Positions 18,310 through 27,749 are shown, counted from the first letter of the stretch. The stretch: 64,000 nt of DNA from Burkholderia sp. Bp9143 (GCF_003853645.1 NZ_QTPO01000039.1:1-64000); one strand, 5' to 3'. The notes: generated from the sequence alone by a model not told the origin. A program made the numbers and translations.

Positions 18310-19771
18310 CGAACGTGAGGATGAACCGCGTGCCCGCCGTATCACTTTCGACGCGCGCGGTGCCGCCGTGCAGCTCCATTACCGAGCGGACGATCGCGAG
18401 CCCGAGTCCGGCCGTGCCGCCCGGCACGCCTCCGCTGCGCGCGGAGTCGCCGCGCACGAATCGATCGAAAATGCGCGGCAGCAGCGCGGGATCGATCGGC
18501 TCGCCCGGGTTCTCGACGACGACGTGTACCGCGTCCGCCGTTTCGTCGACGCGCAGCGCGATGACACCGCCTGCACGCGTATAGCGAAGCGCATTCGCGA
18601 GCAGGTTGCCGACCGCGCGGCGAAACAGTTCGACATCGGCAGTCAGCTGGCCGTGCCCATCGACGCGCAGCGTCGAACCCGCTTCATCGGCGAGTCCTTC
18701 GAAGTATTCGGCGATGCGTGTCAGCTCGTCATGTACATCAAATGCGCGCTGCCGCGTCACGAAGGTCGGGTGTTCGGCACGCGCGAGAAACAGCACGTTC
18801 TCGATCATCCGCGCGAGACGGTCGTACTCCTCGAGATTCGATTCGAGCAGCGCCTGGTATTCGCCGGGTGTACGCGGCCGCGCAAGCGCAACCTCGGTCG
18901 CGCCACGCATGTTATTCAGCGGCGTGCGCAGGTCGTGCGCGAGATCGGCGCTGAATTGCGACAGATGTCCGAACGCTTGCTGCAGGCGGCCGAGCATCGC
19001 GTTCTGTGCATCGACGAGCGCGCGCAGTTCGCGCGGCGCGCGCGCGGCGTCGAGCCGCGCGTCGAGCCTGTCGACGGTAATCCGGCCAGTGTTCGAGACG
19101 ATCTCGCGCAACGGCACGAGCGCCGTGCGGATCAGCCAGTAGCTGAGCAGCATCGCAACCAGCGCGCCGAGCCCGCCGGCAATCTTCAGCTTGTCGCGAT
19201 AGCCGTCGAGCAGTTCGGCGCGATCAGCCATATTGCGCGCGATTGCAATCCGGATTTGCGTACCATCGCGCAGCATGGCATCGGTGACGACGCCGCGTAC
19301 GGGCGTGCCCCCATTGGCGTTCCATGTCGAAATCCGGTCGACTGTAATTCGTTCGGCCGCCGGCACAGGCGTCGCGCGAGGCGGAAACAGTTCGCCATCG
19401 GGCACTATGGGTTTCACGGGCGACGCTGTGCCCGATGCGGTCGTCGGCAGATCGTCGCGCTCGTTTCGACCGACGTTGTGCCGCACGAGCACATTGCCGC
19501 GTCCGTCGATCACGGCCATCGAAAGTGCCGCGCTCCCGAGCACCTGGCTCGTCAGCCGGTCCGCATGCGTGCGCACGGCGTCGAGCGAATCGAGTTCGCC
19601 CGCCAGCCGGCGCGTATGTCGTGCGGAAAGTACGATGTCCAGATCGTCCTGCGTGCTGACCTGCCGCTCGAGGCCGGTGTACACGTAGGTGCCGACGAGC
19701 GCGAAGACGGCGAGCATGGTCGCGCCGAACGCGAGCGCGAGCGTCGCGGTAAGCGATCGACCGAGCATCAC
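18290..19771 (-). CDS. Sensor histidine kinase, heavy-metal type
   Basis: The 493-aa membrane kinase begins with TM1 (about 8-30), has a periplasmic sensor of about 150 residues, TM2 near 195-215 and a HAMP-like segment. The HisKA H-box [18 protein letters not shown] comes next, then the N-box [11 protein letters not shown] and the G-box [20 protein letters not shown]. Layout matches the CusS/IrlS family that senses metals in the periplasm. Its start overlaps the response-regulator stop by 4 bp, so the two are translationally coupled. It converges on the efflux operon, which it probably controls. Confidence 0.88.
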   Translation of the reverse strand: MMLGRSLTATLALAFGATMLAVFALVGTYVYTGLERQVSTQDDLDIVLSARHTRRLAGELDSLDAVRTHADRLTSQVLGSAALSMAVIDGRGNVLVRHNVGRNERDDLPTTASGTASPVKPIVPDGELFPPRATPVPAAERITVDRISTWNANGGTPVRGVVTDAMLRDGTQIRIAIARNMADRAELLDGYRDKLKIAGGLGALVAMLLSYWLIRTALVPLREIVSNTGRITVDRLDARLDAARAPRELRALVDAQNAMLGRLQQAFGHLSQFSADLAHDLRTPLNNMRGATEVALARPRTPGEYQALLESNLEEYDRLARMIENVLFLARAEHPTFVTRQRAFDVHDELTRIAEYFEGLADEAGSTLRVDGHGQLTADVELFRRAVGNLLANALRYTRAGGVIALRVDETADAVHVVVENPGEPIDPALLPRIFDRFVRGDSARSGGVPGGTAGLGLAIVRSVMELHGGTARVESDTAGTRFILTFVRNPAR

Positions 19772-20445
19772 GCACCATCCTTCGGTTCGAGGACGTAACC
19801 CACACCGCGCACCGTGTGGATCAGCTTGACCGGAAACGCATCGTCGATCTTCGCGCGCAGCCGCCGGATTGCGACTTCGACGACGTTGGTGTCGCTATCG
19901 AAGTTCATGTCCCAGACATACGACGCGATCTGCGTGCGGCTCAGCACTTCGCCTTGCCGGCGCGCGAGCAACTGCAGCAACGAGAATTCGCGCGGCGTCA
20001 GGTCGATCCGTACCGTACCGCGCTTTACGCGGCGGCGCACGACGTCGATTTCCAGGTCGCCGACCACGATGCGCTCTGTCTCGCGTGGTGGCCCGCGGCG
20101 AGCAAGCGTGCGGATGCGAGCGAGCAGTTCGACGAATGCGAACGGCTTCACGAGGTAATCGTCGGCGCCGAGTTCGAGACCGTGCACGCGGTCCTGCACG
20201 TCGTCGCGCGCGGTCAGGAAAAGCACGGGCGTGGTGTGTGTATCGCGCAGGCGCTTGAGCACGCCCCAACCGTCGAGCACGGGCAGCATCACGTCGAGCA
20301 CGATCACGTCGTAGGTCTCTTCCTGCGCGAGCATCAGCCCTTCCGCGCCGTCCTTCGCGAGATCGACGCTGAAGCCGGATTCCTCGAGCCCTTTCTTTAG
20401 ATACGCGGCTGTCTTCGGCTCGTCTTCGACTATCAGGATGCGCAT
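19768..20445 (-). CDS. OmpR-family response regulator, heavy-metal type
   Basis: 225 aa. The receiver domain has acidic pocket VEDEP, phosphorylation site D51 (VIVLDVMLP), T (FLTARDD) and K (LVKPF). The C-terminal winged helix carries [15 protein letters not shown] and the recognition segment [17 protein letters not shown]. This is the CusR/IrlR subgroup. Start 20445 ([10 protein letters not shown]) matches the family; the upstream ATG at 20457 adds four residues. It is transcribed ahead of its kinase, and a perfect inverted repeat 90 bp upstream is a likely autoregulatory site. Confidence 0.9.
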   Translation of the reverse strand: MRILIVEDEPKTAAYLKKGLEESGFSVDLAKDGAEGLMLAQEETYDVIVLDVMLPVLDGWGVLKRLRDTHTTPVLFLTARDDVQDRVHGLELGADDYLVKPFAFVELLARIRTLARRGPPRETERIVVGDLEIDVVRRRVKRGTVRIDLTPREFSLLQLLARRQGEVLSRTQIASYVWDMNFDSDTNVVEVAIRRLRAKIDDAFPVKLIHTVRGVGYVLEPKDGA

Positions 20446-20830
20446 GATCGGCTCCATCGCATTCGATTGGGATATATGCGGCGATGTTACCGGTAAACCG
20501 GCGGGCGAAAAGCCTCGCGAGCCAGCGGCACCGCTTGATTACGAAAATGTAATCAACAGGTCAGTGCCTTGACTGTCGCGGCATTCCGCACGCGGGCCCA
20601 CCCGACGATCCCATTCGTTCAGCACCCGAGGAATCGCCAGGAAACTTCCTTCGCCTATGCAATCATCCCCGATACCGTGCAAGACCACTTGCGTGGCGAG
20701 TCATCGAACTGCCTCCAATAACTCGCTGCCCATACCTGCACGAAGAGAACCGACAACTCGAACGATCAACAAGTCTCTGATCGATCAATGCATCATGAGG
20801 ATTTCATTCCGACAAACTTGTCCGTGAGCA
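20446..20830. other. Intergenic region upstream of the response regulator
   Basis: 385 bp without a gene. It contains the regulator box at 20535 and a short TTACCGGTAA palindrome near 20486. Beyond about 20600 nothing stands out up to the decayed recombinase. Confidence 0.5.
20535..20556. promoter_or_regulatory. Perfect inverted repeat, response-regulator operator
   Basis: TTGATTAC, six bases, GTAATCAA, centred about 100 bp before the regulator start. It has the ATTAC-N6-GTAAT form of heavy-metal OmpR boxes. A degenerate copy precedes the RND operon at 12025. Confidence 0.6.
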
Positions 20831-21385
20831 GTGGACACGAATCGCTGGATTCATGACCCCGTCGGCGCATTTCGCGCGTGGCAGGAAACGGCCGCGGCCG
20901 GTTGCGCAGCACGTGGCGATGTTCGAACGCTTCCTGCTCCACCTGGTCGCGCATCACTGGCGACGTTCGGCCCCGATCCCGTCGCAGCGTTCCTGACTGA
21001 GCGCGAACGCAGCTGTGCGCCGGTCACGTCGACACGCGTGCGCTACGCGAAGCTGATTGACCGGCTACCGGCTGTGCAGGCATCTGGTCGAGGCTGGCGT
21101 GCGAACGATCCACCCCGCAGGCCGGACGACGCACGTCCTCGCATGGTCGAAAGGCGAGCCCGAACCGTGCTGCCTGTCGGCCGACGCCGACGCCGCACTG
21201 CAGCGCCATGTCCAGCCGCGCCCCGACGATACGCCGGCCGCGTGCCGGAATCGCGCGATCTCGACGGCCGGCCGCATGCCGATGTCAGCGCGATACTCGG
21301 CCTCGCCAACTCGCGAACGGTCACGCGGATCCGGCAGACGCTGGCGTCCGATGCGACCGCGGACCGCGCCGCGCGCGAGCACTGA
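20831..21385 (+). pseudogene. Decayed tyrosine recombinase/integrase
   Basis: Recognisable pieces of an XerC/phage-type integrase N-terminal region lie in different frames. HDPVGAFRAWQETAA is in one frame, then FERFLLHLVAHH in a second, then SLATFGPDPVAAFL back in the first. CRHLVEAGVR and ADADAALQRHVQPRPDDTP follow in another. At least three frame changes are needed and no catalytic R-H-R-Y core is visible, so the gene is inactive. Its presence next to the toxin-antitoxin pair and near the origin suggests an old integration event. The 3' part (about 21290-21385) may belong to a different remnant. Confidence 0.55.
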
Positions 21386-21412
21386 TCGGCTCGCGACGAA
21401 GCACAACCAGCC

Positions 21413-21892
21413 CTATTCGCTCTTGTTCGACCGGATCAGCCGCAGAATCCGGCTGTCGTACGGCGACTGCATGACTTCCGCGACGCGGATGTCGGATGCG
21501 GCAGGGTGCAACGGGTTCAACAGGAAGTTGTGCGCGTGCGGCACGACGACGCTCGGTACGCGCAGCAAGGCGCTCGGCTGCGTGTGCAGCCACTCGGTAC
21601 CGGCGCTGCGGGTCCAGTCGACGTTCTCTCGCCAGTCGGCCGGCGCATCGCCATCCGCGATCTCGGCAACGTCCACCGATTCAGGCACCTCGACCCGAAG
21701 CAGCTGGTAGCCGCTCGGTAATTGCGCAACGGTGGTGATTTCGAAGTGAACGAGCGTCTCGAGCAACGCGAGCGCCGGATGCTCGGCGAGGTAGACGACG
21801 GGCTGCCCGGCAAAATGCCAGCGCCCGCCGGCCCGCAATCCGCCGATGCCTTTCAGGTCCGCGTAATTGCTGATCCGCCACAGCGTCGTCAA
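21413..21892 (-). CDS. RES-domain toxin (NAD-degrading family)
   Basis: A 159-aa protein of the RES family, toxins of the ParT/MbcT type that consume NAD+. Family features are the N-terminal MTTLWRISNYADLKG, the arginine in GGLRAGGRWHF, and VYLAEHPALALLETLVH, which holds the conserved glutamate. A C-terminal HNFLLNPLHP block follows. The start codon is TTG within TTGA, overlapping the antitoxin stop by 4 bp, a strong sign of coupled translation. It forms the second gene of a type II toxin-antitoxin operon. Confidence 0.88.
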   Translation of the reverse strand: MTTLWRISNYADLKGIGGLRAGGRWHFAGQPVVYLAEHPALALLETLVHFEITTVAQLPSGYQLLRVEVPESVDVAEIADGDAPADWRENVDWTRSAGTEWLHTQPSALLRVPSVVVPHAHNFLLNPLHPAASDIRVAEVMQSPYDSRILRLIRSNKSE

Positions 21893-22344
21893 GCGAAGTA
21901 CCCCTCATCGATCTGCGTGAGGGCTTCCTCGACGAGTCGCGCGCCATGCTCGGTACTCGACATGTCGAGCGACGTGCGTCCGCCGAAGCGCTGGAGCCCG
22001 TTGCGCAGCCACGCCATCGCCTTGTCCTGGTCGCCGAACGTGGCCGTCGCCTGCGCGACGATGCGCGCCAGCCGGATCGCCTTGTCGGACTCCTCCGGCG
22101 ACAGGCGCTCGTGCGCCTGGCGGCGATGGCTCAGCGTGCGCCGCGGGATGATGAAGGCGAGTTCGTCCGACTTCAGGCCGCGCTCCGACAGCCGGTCGAT
22201 CACCGCGACGTCGACGCGCGCGCTCGCCAGCTCGGCGAGATCGGCGCCCGAGCGCACGCGAATCGCGAGCAGTTGCTCGAGGATCGTGAACTCGGCCTGG
22301 CGCGGGTGCGCGACGCCCGAAGGGTGAAACGCGATCGTGCTCAT
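21889..22344 (-). CDS. Xre/MbcA/ParS-family antitoxin
   Basis: 151 aa. The N-terminal helix-turn-helix part is followed by the DUF2384-type toxin-binding domain: SDELAFIIPRRTLSHRR, LSPEESDKAIRLARIV, and the C-terminal GGRTSLDMSSTEHGARLVEE and IDEGYF. ATG 22344 is set by GGAGAAGAGTC; 41 upstream codons are not protein-like. It should neutralise the RES toxin and repress the operon from the palindromic site immediately upstream. Confidence 0.9.
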   Translation of the reverse strand: MSTIAFHPSGVAHPRQAEFTILEQLLAIRVRSGADLAELASARVDVAVIDRLSERGLKSDELAFIIPRRTLSHRRQAHERLSPEESDKAIRLARIVAQATATFGDQDKAMAWLRNGLQRFGGRTSLDMSSTEHGARLVEEALTQIDEGYFA

Positions 22345-22355
22345 GACTCTTCTCC

Positions 22356-22401
22356 GGCAATTTGCCCAACCATTATAGGCGTTTTGCCGAAGATGGGCGA
22401 A
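22356..22401 (-). promoter_or_regulatory. Toxin-antitoxin promoter and operator
   Basis: On the minus strand a perfect -10 TATAAT (22377 to 22372) has a weak TTCGCC -35 about 18 bp upstream. The palindrome GGCAATTTGCC (22356-22366) overlaps the expected transcription start. Related TTTTGCCGAAG lies at 22382-22392. This is the kind of arrangement used for antitoxin autorepression. Confidence 0.6.
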
Positions 22402-22524
22402 TTCGGTTGTCAGCCATTCGATGGAGCACAGTCGCGGGTGTCGGCGGAGCGGCTTTCCGCTCGCCACCCCGCCCCGTGACGCGTCTGTCGGGTGGTGCGA
22501 AAGTGGATCGCTGACGTCATGCCG

Positions 22525-22540
22525 TTGTCACGTAACAACT
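22525..22540. promoter_or_regulatory. Outlying parS-like site
   Basis: GTTGTCACGTAACAAC differs at one base from the fully symmetric GTTGTCACGTGACAAC found beside parA. It lies about 14 kb from the parS cluster, on the other side of rep, upstream of the toxin-antitoxin promoter. Confidence 0.75.
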
Positions 22541-22650
22541 CTTCTAATGAATAACCATCGGCAGATCGGTGCCCGCCACCGTCCGGGCATCGAGTGCGGC
22601 GGGCGACGCACGGTGCGCCTTCCCTCCGCCCTGCCCGCCACCGACACCAA

Positions 22651-23292
22651 TCAGCCGGCCCACGCCGACGATCGGATCACGCTGCAGAAATTGCCTGCAT
22701 GGAAATGCGGATTCTTGTCGGCCAGCACATCGGCCTTCACGTTGCCGAACGTCGTGTCCGGCTTGTGCCGGATGCCGTCGCAGAACGCCTGGATGATGTC
22801 TTCCTTGAAATGCGGCGTGCGCGGATGCGCGCGAACGACGGCTTCACGCTCGACGTCGCTGTACTCCGGATACGTGAGGCCCAGCACGTCCATCTCGACA
22901 CCCGCGGTCACGAGCGCGACGACCGGATGCATGTGCTGCGGAATCCCGGGGGTCGTATGCAGCGCGATCGCAGTCCACACGACGTCGATGTCCTGCTGCG
23001 AAATGCCCTTGCTCTTCAGGAAATCGCGGGCGGCGTTGGCGCCGTCCACTTCGAATCGCTCGCACGCGCTGCTGTGCCGATGCGTGAGCCCCATGTCATG
23101 GAACATGCAGCCGCAATAGAGCAGTTCGGGATCGTAGTCGAGCCCGCGGCGCTGGCCCGCGAGCGCACCGAAGTAGTACACGCGGCTGGAGTGATGAAAC
23201 AGCAGTTCGGACTCGGTATCCCGTACGAGTTCGGTGATCTCGCGGGCGAGTTGGCTATCGGGAAGGGTGATGCCGGCGACGTTCACAGTCAT
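22651..23292 (-). CDS. HD-domain hydrolase (cyanamide hydratase-like)
   Basis: 213 aa. The HD metal-binding fold shows ligands at H33-H34 (LLFHHSSRVYYFG), H-D in GCMFHDMGLTHRH, and a C-terminal HTTPGIPQHMHP region. This pattern is found in uncharacterised HD phosphohydrolases and fungal-type cyanamide hydratases. Substrate is unknown. ATG 23292 follows GGAGGTCGATC. It is divergent from the GlxA-type regulator, which may control it. Confidence 0.8.
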   Translation of the reverse strand: MTVNVAGITLPDSQLAREITELVRDTESELLFHHSSRVYYFGALAGQRRGLDYDPELLYCGCMFHDMGLTHRHSSACERFEVDGANAARDFLKSKGISQQDIDVVWTAIALHTTPGIPQHMHPVVALVTAGVEMDVLGLTYPEYSDVEREAVVRAHPRTPHFKEDIIQAFCDGIRHKPDTTFGNVKADVLADKNPHFHAGNFCSVIRSSAWAG

Positions 23293-23508
23293 GATCGACC
23301 TCCATGGAAGACAGCATTCATTCTCCGGAGACCGCTGTTTGGCATCAATCAGCGTGTTACGCCAAATCCTGCCATTTTGCTCGATCGACGGCCATCACTG
23401 CCGGAGCCATCGAATCGCCCCCGCGAAATGCGCCGACGCCCCGCCCGTCGCATCGCACGGCGCGTCTATACTGCTACGCGTCACGTTCGACACAACACGC
23501 AACCGAAC

Positions 23509-24474
23509 ATGCCGAAGGTCGTGGGTATTTTCGCGGTACCGGGCGTACAACTGCTCGACGTCTCCGCGCCGCTCGACGTATTCGCACAGGCAAACGCCGA
23601 ATGCGGCAAGCCGTTCTATACGCTGCGGATCATCGCGAGCGAGTCCGGCCCGATCCGCACGTCATCGGGCGCGAAATTGCTGGGCGACTGGATTGCTCCG
23701 GACATCCCCGATCGCATCGACACGCTGCTCGTTGCCGGTGCACCGGGTGCCGGCCGGATCGCGCTGCGCACCGACGTTCTCGCATGGCTGCGGTCGGCCG
23801 CCGTGCAAAGCAAACGGTATGGCTCGATCTGCACCGGCGCATTCATCCTCGCGGCAACCGGCCTGCTGAAAGGACGACGCCTGACGACGCACTGGGCCGC
23901 GGCCGATGCGCTCGCCGATGCCTATCCATCGCTCACGGTCGAAGCGGACGCGCTGTACGTACGCGACGGCAAGCTGCGCACCGGTGCCGGCGTCACGGCC
24001 GGACTCGATCTCGCGCTCGCGCTGGTCGAGGAAGATCTCGGCCGGGAAATCGCGCGGCGCGTCGCGGCGCAACTCGTCATGTTCTTCAAGCGCCCGGGCG
24101 GGCAGCTCCAGTTCAGCCGCGGCGGCGAGGCACGCCCGGCCGGGCGTTCGGTGCTGCAGGAAGTCCAGCGCTGGATCGCCAGCCATCCGGAACTCGAACA
24201 CTCGGTGATGGAACTCGCGAAGCACGCAGGCATGAGCCCGCGCCACTTCGCGCGGCTCTTTCGCGCGGAGGTCGGCACGACGCCGGCCGCGTGGGTCGAA
24301 GCGACCCGCGTCGCGGCGGCACGCCAGTTGCTCGAAAACGGACATGACACGCCGAAGCAGGTCGCCGCGAAATGCGGCTTCGCGAATGTCGATACGCTCA
24401 GACGGTCGTTCGCGAGGCATGTCGGGATCACGCCTGCCGAATACCGGAAACGCCAGGCGGTCGTCGACGCGTGA
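23509..24474 (+). CDS. GlxA-family AraC transcriptional regulator
   Basis: 321 aa in two domains. The N-terminal DJ-1/PfpI-like domain (1-190) has VGIFAVPGVQLLDVSAPLDV and the nucleophile-elbow segment GSICTGAFILAATGLL. The C-terminal domain is a double AraC helix-turn-helix (about 215-315), with ELAKHAGMSPRHFARLFR, then KQVAAKCGFANVDTLRRSF. The longer open frame upstream is antisense to the HD gene and excluded. It likely regulates its own region or the divergent HD hydrolase; the ligand is unknown. Confidence 0.88.
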   Translation: MPKVVGIFAVPGVQLLDVSAPLDVFAQANAECGKPFYTLRIIASESGPIRTSSGAKLLGDWIAPDIPDRIDTLLVAGAPGAGRIALRTDVLAWLRSAAVQSKRYGSICTGAFILAATGLLKGRRLTTHWAAADALADAYPSLTVEADALYVRDGKLRTGAGVTAGLDLALALVEEDLGREIARRVAAQLVMFFKRPGGQLQFSRGGEARPAGRSVLQEVQRWIASHPELEHSVMELAKHAGMSPRHFARLFRAEVGTTPAAWVEATRVAAARQLLENGHDTPKQVAAKCGFANVDTLRRSFARHVGITPAEYRKRQAVVDA

Positions 24475-24925
24475 TGCGATACGCCCGACGAGGCGGCACG
24501 GACCTTCCCGTCGATGCGTGAAGGTAAAGGCCCGCTTCGCTTGCAACGCGATGGGGGCGCGTATTTCCGTGTCCACCACCAATACTTCGTTATCCGATTC
24601 AATTGAGCTGTCTACCGGTCAAGGTCGGCGTGCGATCGCCATACGCCGCTGTCCTGGAGCGTGCCAGCCCATCGTTTCCGCGTCGACATGCCATGCTCGA
24701 ATCACCCGCTGCCGCGACGATCACGCGCCAACCGCAACCCATGACCGCCATCAGGCATGCCGACAATCATCAGACAAAATTCCTATTTTTCCGCGAATCG
24801 TTTACCCAGTTGCAATAATTATTCGCTGGAACGCCTATTTCCGACCGGTATCGCGATCGCTACGATGCAATCAACCGCTCAACGCAGCAAGCGAAGCGCG
24901 AAATCTACGAAAACCGGAGGTCATC
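24475..24925. other. Intergenic region before the DUF4148 gene
   Basis: 451 bp without a credible gene. The last 150 bp are clearly less GC-rich (24770-24835) and should contain the promoter of the downstream DUF4148 gene; a precise -35/-10 pair cannot be chosen confidently. Confidence 0.4.
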
Positions 24926-25237
24926 ATGAAGTCGTTCATCTACGCAGTCGCCACTGCCACCGCCCTGTCCGCATCGTTTGGCGCATTCGCTCAGTCGAAC
25001 CCGTCGGACCAACTGACGCGCGCCCAGGTCCGCGCAGAACTCGTCCAGCTCGAACATGCCGGGTACAAGCCGGAAGTGTCCGACGTCCACTACCCGAATG
25101 CACTGCAGACCGCGCAGGCACGCGCGACGAATAGCGACGCAACGGGTTACGGCGCACAAGCCGCCGCCGGCGTGCGTGCCGGCCGCACGATCGCGGTCAA
25201 GCAGAACGCTCACGACTCGGTCTATTTCGGTCAGTAA
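24926..25237 (+). CDS. DUF4148 small periplasmic protein
   Basis: 103 aa. A signal peptide (MKSFIYAVATATALSASFGA, cleavage after AFA) is followed by a classic DUF4148 core: LTRAQVRAELVQLEHAGYKP, then VHYPNALQTAQARA. The tail is short and polar. ATG 24926 has an ideal GGAGGTCATC ribosome site. Function of the family is unknown. The gene is monocistronic and followed by strong hairpins at 25240 and 25281. Confidence 0.88.
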   Translation: MKSFIYAVATATALSASFGAFAQSNPSDQLTRAQVRAELVQLEHAGYKPEVSDVHYPNALQTAQARATNSDATGYGAQAAAGVRAGRTIAVKQNAHDSVYFGQ

Positions 25238-25280
25238 GACGCGCCGCACGCGGCGCGTACCGCGATACGCCCGCTGCCGA

Positions 25281-25320
25281 CGAAACACCCCGCTCCCGTT
25301 CATCGGGGCGGGGTGTTTCG
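25281..25320. terminator. Hairpin terminator after the DUF4148 gene
   Basis: CGAAACACCCCGC pairs with GCGGGGTGTTTCG across a 13-base loop; the flanking A and T bases make it usable in both directions. A second GC-only hairpin (ACGCGCCGC/GCGGCGCGT, 25240-25259) precedes it. Confidence 0.6.
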
Positions 25321-25550
25321 CTTTCGATGCACGCGACGTACGCGCTGCCTGAAGCCCGACCGATGCGCGAGCGCGGATCGGCCGCCGCGTGGCACCGTTC
25401 ACGCAGACCACCGGCGTTTGCGCATAGAATGGCCGCGTGGTCGGCGCCGGCCGAAGCGAACGCGAGCGAAACCTCGAGTCACCGGGCATACCGTACTCGC
25501 TGGCCGACCCGATGCCGCACTCATCGCATTTTTCGAAAAGGAGCGGTTTC

Positions 25551-26264
25551 ATGTCTCAAACATCCGGTTCCATGATCACGTTTCGCCGCCCGGACGGCCA
25601 GGAACTGCAGGGCTACCTCGCCACGCCGGAAAAGACCGAAGGTGCGCCCGCGGTCGTCGTCATCCAGGAGTGGTGGGGCCTGAATGACCAGATCCGCGGC
25701 GTCGCCGATCGCCTCGCGCGCTGCGGCTACTTCGCGCTCGTGCCCGACCTGTATCGCGGCAAGTCGACGGTCGAGGAGGAAGAAGCGCACCACCTGATGA
25801 CGGGCCTCGATTTCGGCGACGCCGCGTCGCAGGACATTCCCGGCGCGGTGCAATACCTGAAGACGCGCGCGTCGCGCGTGGCGATCACCGGCTACTGCAT
25901 GGGCGGCGCTCTCACGCTGCTGTCGCTGCAGTTCGCCGATGCGGACGCCGGCGTCACGTGGTACGGCTTCCCGCCGCTCGACTACCTCGATCCGTCGAAG
26001 ATCAAGGTGCCGCTGATGGGGCACTGGGGTACGCAGGATGCGTTCTTCGGGATCGACCAGGTCGATGCGCTGGAGAAGAAGCTGACCGACGCAAAGGTCG
26101 ACGTCGAATTCCACCGCTATCTCGCGCATCACGCGTTCGCGAACGAAACGGCCATCGGCCCGGGCCGCATCGGCGGCACGCAGTTCGATCCGGTATGGTC
26201 GCAGATCGCGTGGGATCGCACGCTCACGTTCTTCGGTCGCACGCTCTGGGGCAAGCAGCAGTAA
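25551..26264 (+). CDS. Dienelactone hydrolase family protein
   Basis: A 237-aa alpha/beta hydrolase. The Cys-Asp-His triad of dienelactone hydrolases is visible: C116 in GYCMGGAL, D163 in HWGTQDAFF and H194 in LAHHAFANE. Spacing is nearly that of the Pseudomonas enzyme. The second family feature VVIQEWWGL (residues 37-45) is present. In classic pathways it converts dienelactone to maleylacetate, but no chlorocatechol genes are nearby, so the physiological substrate is open. ATG 25551 is preceded by AAGGAGCGGTTTC. It is monocistronic, with a terminator 50 bp later. Confidence 0.9.
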   Translation: MSQTSGSMITFRRPDGQELQGYLATPEKTEGAPAVVVIQEWWGLNDQIRGVADRLARCGYFALVPDLYRGKSTVEEEEAHHLMTGLDFGDAASQDIPGAVQYLKTRASRVAITGYCMGGALTLLSLQFADADAGVTWYGFPPLDYLDPSKIKVPLMGHWGTQDAFFGIDQVDALEKKLTDAKVDVEFHRYLAHHAFANETAIGPGRIGGTQFDPVWSQIAWDRTLTFFGRTLWGKQQ

Positions 26265-26313
26265 TACCGTAGCGGACACTCGCGGCCGCCGTGCAGCGAT
26301 GCACGTAAAGCGA

Positions 26314-26341
26314 AACGCCACGGATCTGCATCCGTGGCGTT
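26314..26341 (+). terminator. Rho-independent terminator after dienelactone hydrolase
   Basis: AACGCCACGGAT, loop CTGC, ATCCGTGGCGTT: a perfect 12-bp stem, followed by GTCATTT. It also has A-rich sequence on the other side. Confidence 0.7.
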
Positions 26342-26570
26342 GTCATTTGCGGCGATGAATGTGTGACGCGAGCGTCTCGCGCGTCACGGGTTCGACACCG
26401 CATTTTCATCAATGCGTGCATCGAGCGATGCAACCGGTCGGCGACGTCGTGCCGCAGCGCCCGCATCATCAAGTTCGGTATGCGAATCATCTGGCACGAC
26501 CGAACGTCGACTCAAGGACTACGTAATGTGCGCCGTGTCATCCGACCCGGCACACATTGTCCGTCTTCGC

Positions 26571-27512
26571 TCACGACTCGCAGGAACCGCGCAGCGCCGC
26601 CTCGTCGGCGGAAAGCATTTCAGGCACGCATTCGCGCAGGAAATCGACGAATGTACGGATCTTCGCGTCGAGATACTGGCGCGACGCGTACAGCGTGTAG
26701 ACCGTCAGCTTCTGCAGCCGGTACTCGGGCAACACGCGAACCAGCGCACCGCTCGCCAGTGCGGGCACCGCGGTCGACATCGGCAACGAGCCGATTCCAA
26801 GACCGGCACGCAACGCAGCGCCGAGCGCGTCGGCGATGTTGACCTGGAAATCCGGCAGCGGCAGTTCGAACGTCTCGCGACCGTCGGGGCCGTCGAGATG
26901 CCAGCGGTCGCGCGGAAAGATCGGCGTGACGATCTGCAGGCAGGCATGTGCTTCGAGATCGCGCACGTTGCGCGGCGTGCCGTGCTCCTTCAGATAGGCG
27001 GGTGACGCGCACAGCACGCTGTGTACGTCGCCGAGCCGCTGCGACACCAGCCCCGAATCGGGCAGTTCCGTCGCGCTCAGCTGCAGCGACACGTCGTAGC
27101 CTTCGTCGATGATGTCGGGCACATGCTGCGACAGCGTGAGCTCGACTGCCACCGACGGGTAGCGCTGCCGATAACGCATGACTGCCGGAACCACGTAGGC
27201 CTGGCCGAAACTCGTCGTCGCATGGACATGCAGCCTCCCCGACGGCTTCGCCTGCGCGTCCGCCGCCTCGGCTTCCGCTTCATCGATATAGCCGAGGATG
27301 CGCTGGCACCGGTCGAGATAGCGCTGCCCGGCATCGGTCAATGCGATGCGGCGCGTGCTCCGGTTGAGCAGACGCGTGCGCAGGTGCGTTTCGAGTTGCG
27401 CGACCGACCGCGATGCGTAGGCGGTGGTGATGTCCAGGCGCTGGGCCGCGCTCGTGAAGCTGCCCTCCTCCGCCACCCGGACGAAAATGCGCATCATCTG
27501 TAACGTGTCCAT
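26571..27512 (-). CDS. LysR-family transcriptional regulator
   Basis: 313 aa. The N-terminal helix-turn-helix (MMRIFVRVAEEGSFTSAAQR, then YASRSVAQLETHLRTRLLNR) and the effector-binding domain are both intact. The latter includes GRLHVHATTSFGQAYVVPAV and a C-terminal RTFVDFLRECVPEM. This is the CrgA/PecT-like LTTR subgroup. ATG 27512 is favoured by GGGGACATGTCG; ATG 27518 is an alternative. No divergent target gene exists, since the next gene upstream (purA) is on the same strand after 237 bp. Confidence 0.88.
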   Translation of the reverse strand: MDTLQMMRIFVRVAEEGSFTSAAQRLDITTAYASRSVAQLETHLRTRLLNRSTRRIALTDAGQRYLDRCQRILGYIDEAEAEAADAQAKPSGRLHVHATTSFGQAYVVPAVMRYRQRYPSVAVELTLSQHVPDIIDEGYDVSLQLSATELPDSGLVSQRLGDVHSVLCASPAYLKEHGTPRNVRDLEAHACLQIVTPIFPRDRWHLDGPDGRETFELPLPDFQVNIADALGAALRAGLGIGSLPMSTAVPALASGALVRVLPEYRLQKLTVYTLYASRQYLDAKIRTFVDFLRECVPEMLSADEAALRGSCES

Positions 27513-27749
27513 CGACATGTCCCCGGGATTGAAATCGCCTTGCAGCGGCGCCTGCTCCGGCACGATCCGGTCTGGCGCGAATTGTGCGGAACAGTACCGC
27601 AGCGGTGCAGGCGTGTCCAGTTTGCCGTGCGCCGCAACGGCGCACCATCATTTACGCGGCAACCCATGCAGAAGGACGACCGGCACCGGATCGGTGCAGG
27701 CCGCATGGCGGCGGCCTGCCGGGCGCGCATTGCACGCGCCGCGTCGCGC

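Larger units (their letters stand above)
22345..22650. other. Intergenic region between antitoxin and HD hydrolase genes
   Basis: 306 bp holding the antitoxin promoter (22356-22401) and the outlying parS (22525-22540). No further gene or terminator is evident. Confidence 0.6.

Noticed and set aside
22594-23508. N-terminal extension of the GlxA-type regulator
   Set aside because: Antisense to the HD hydrolase gene. DJ-1 domain homology begins at 23509.
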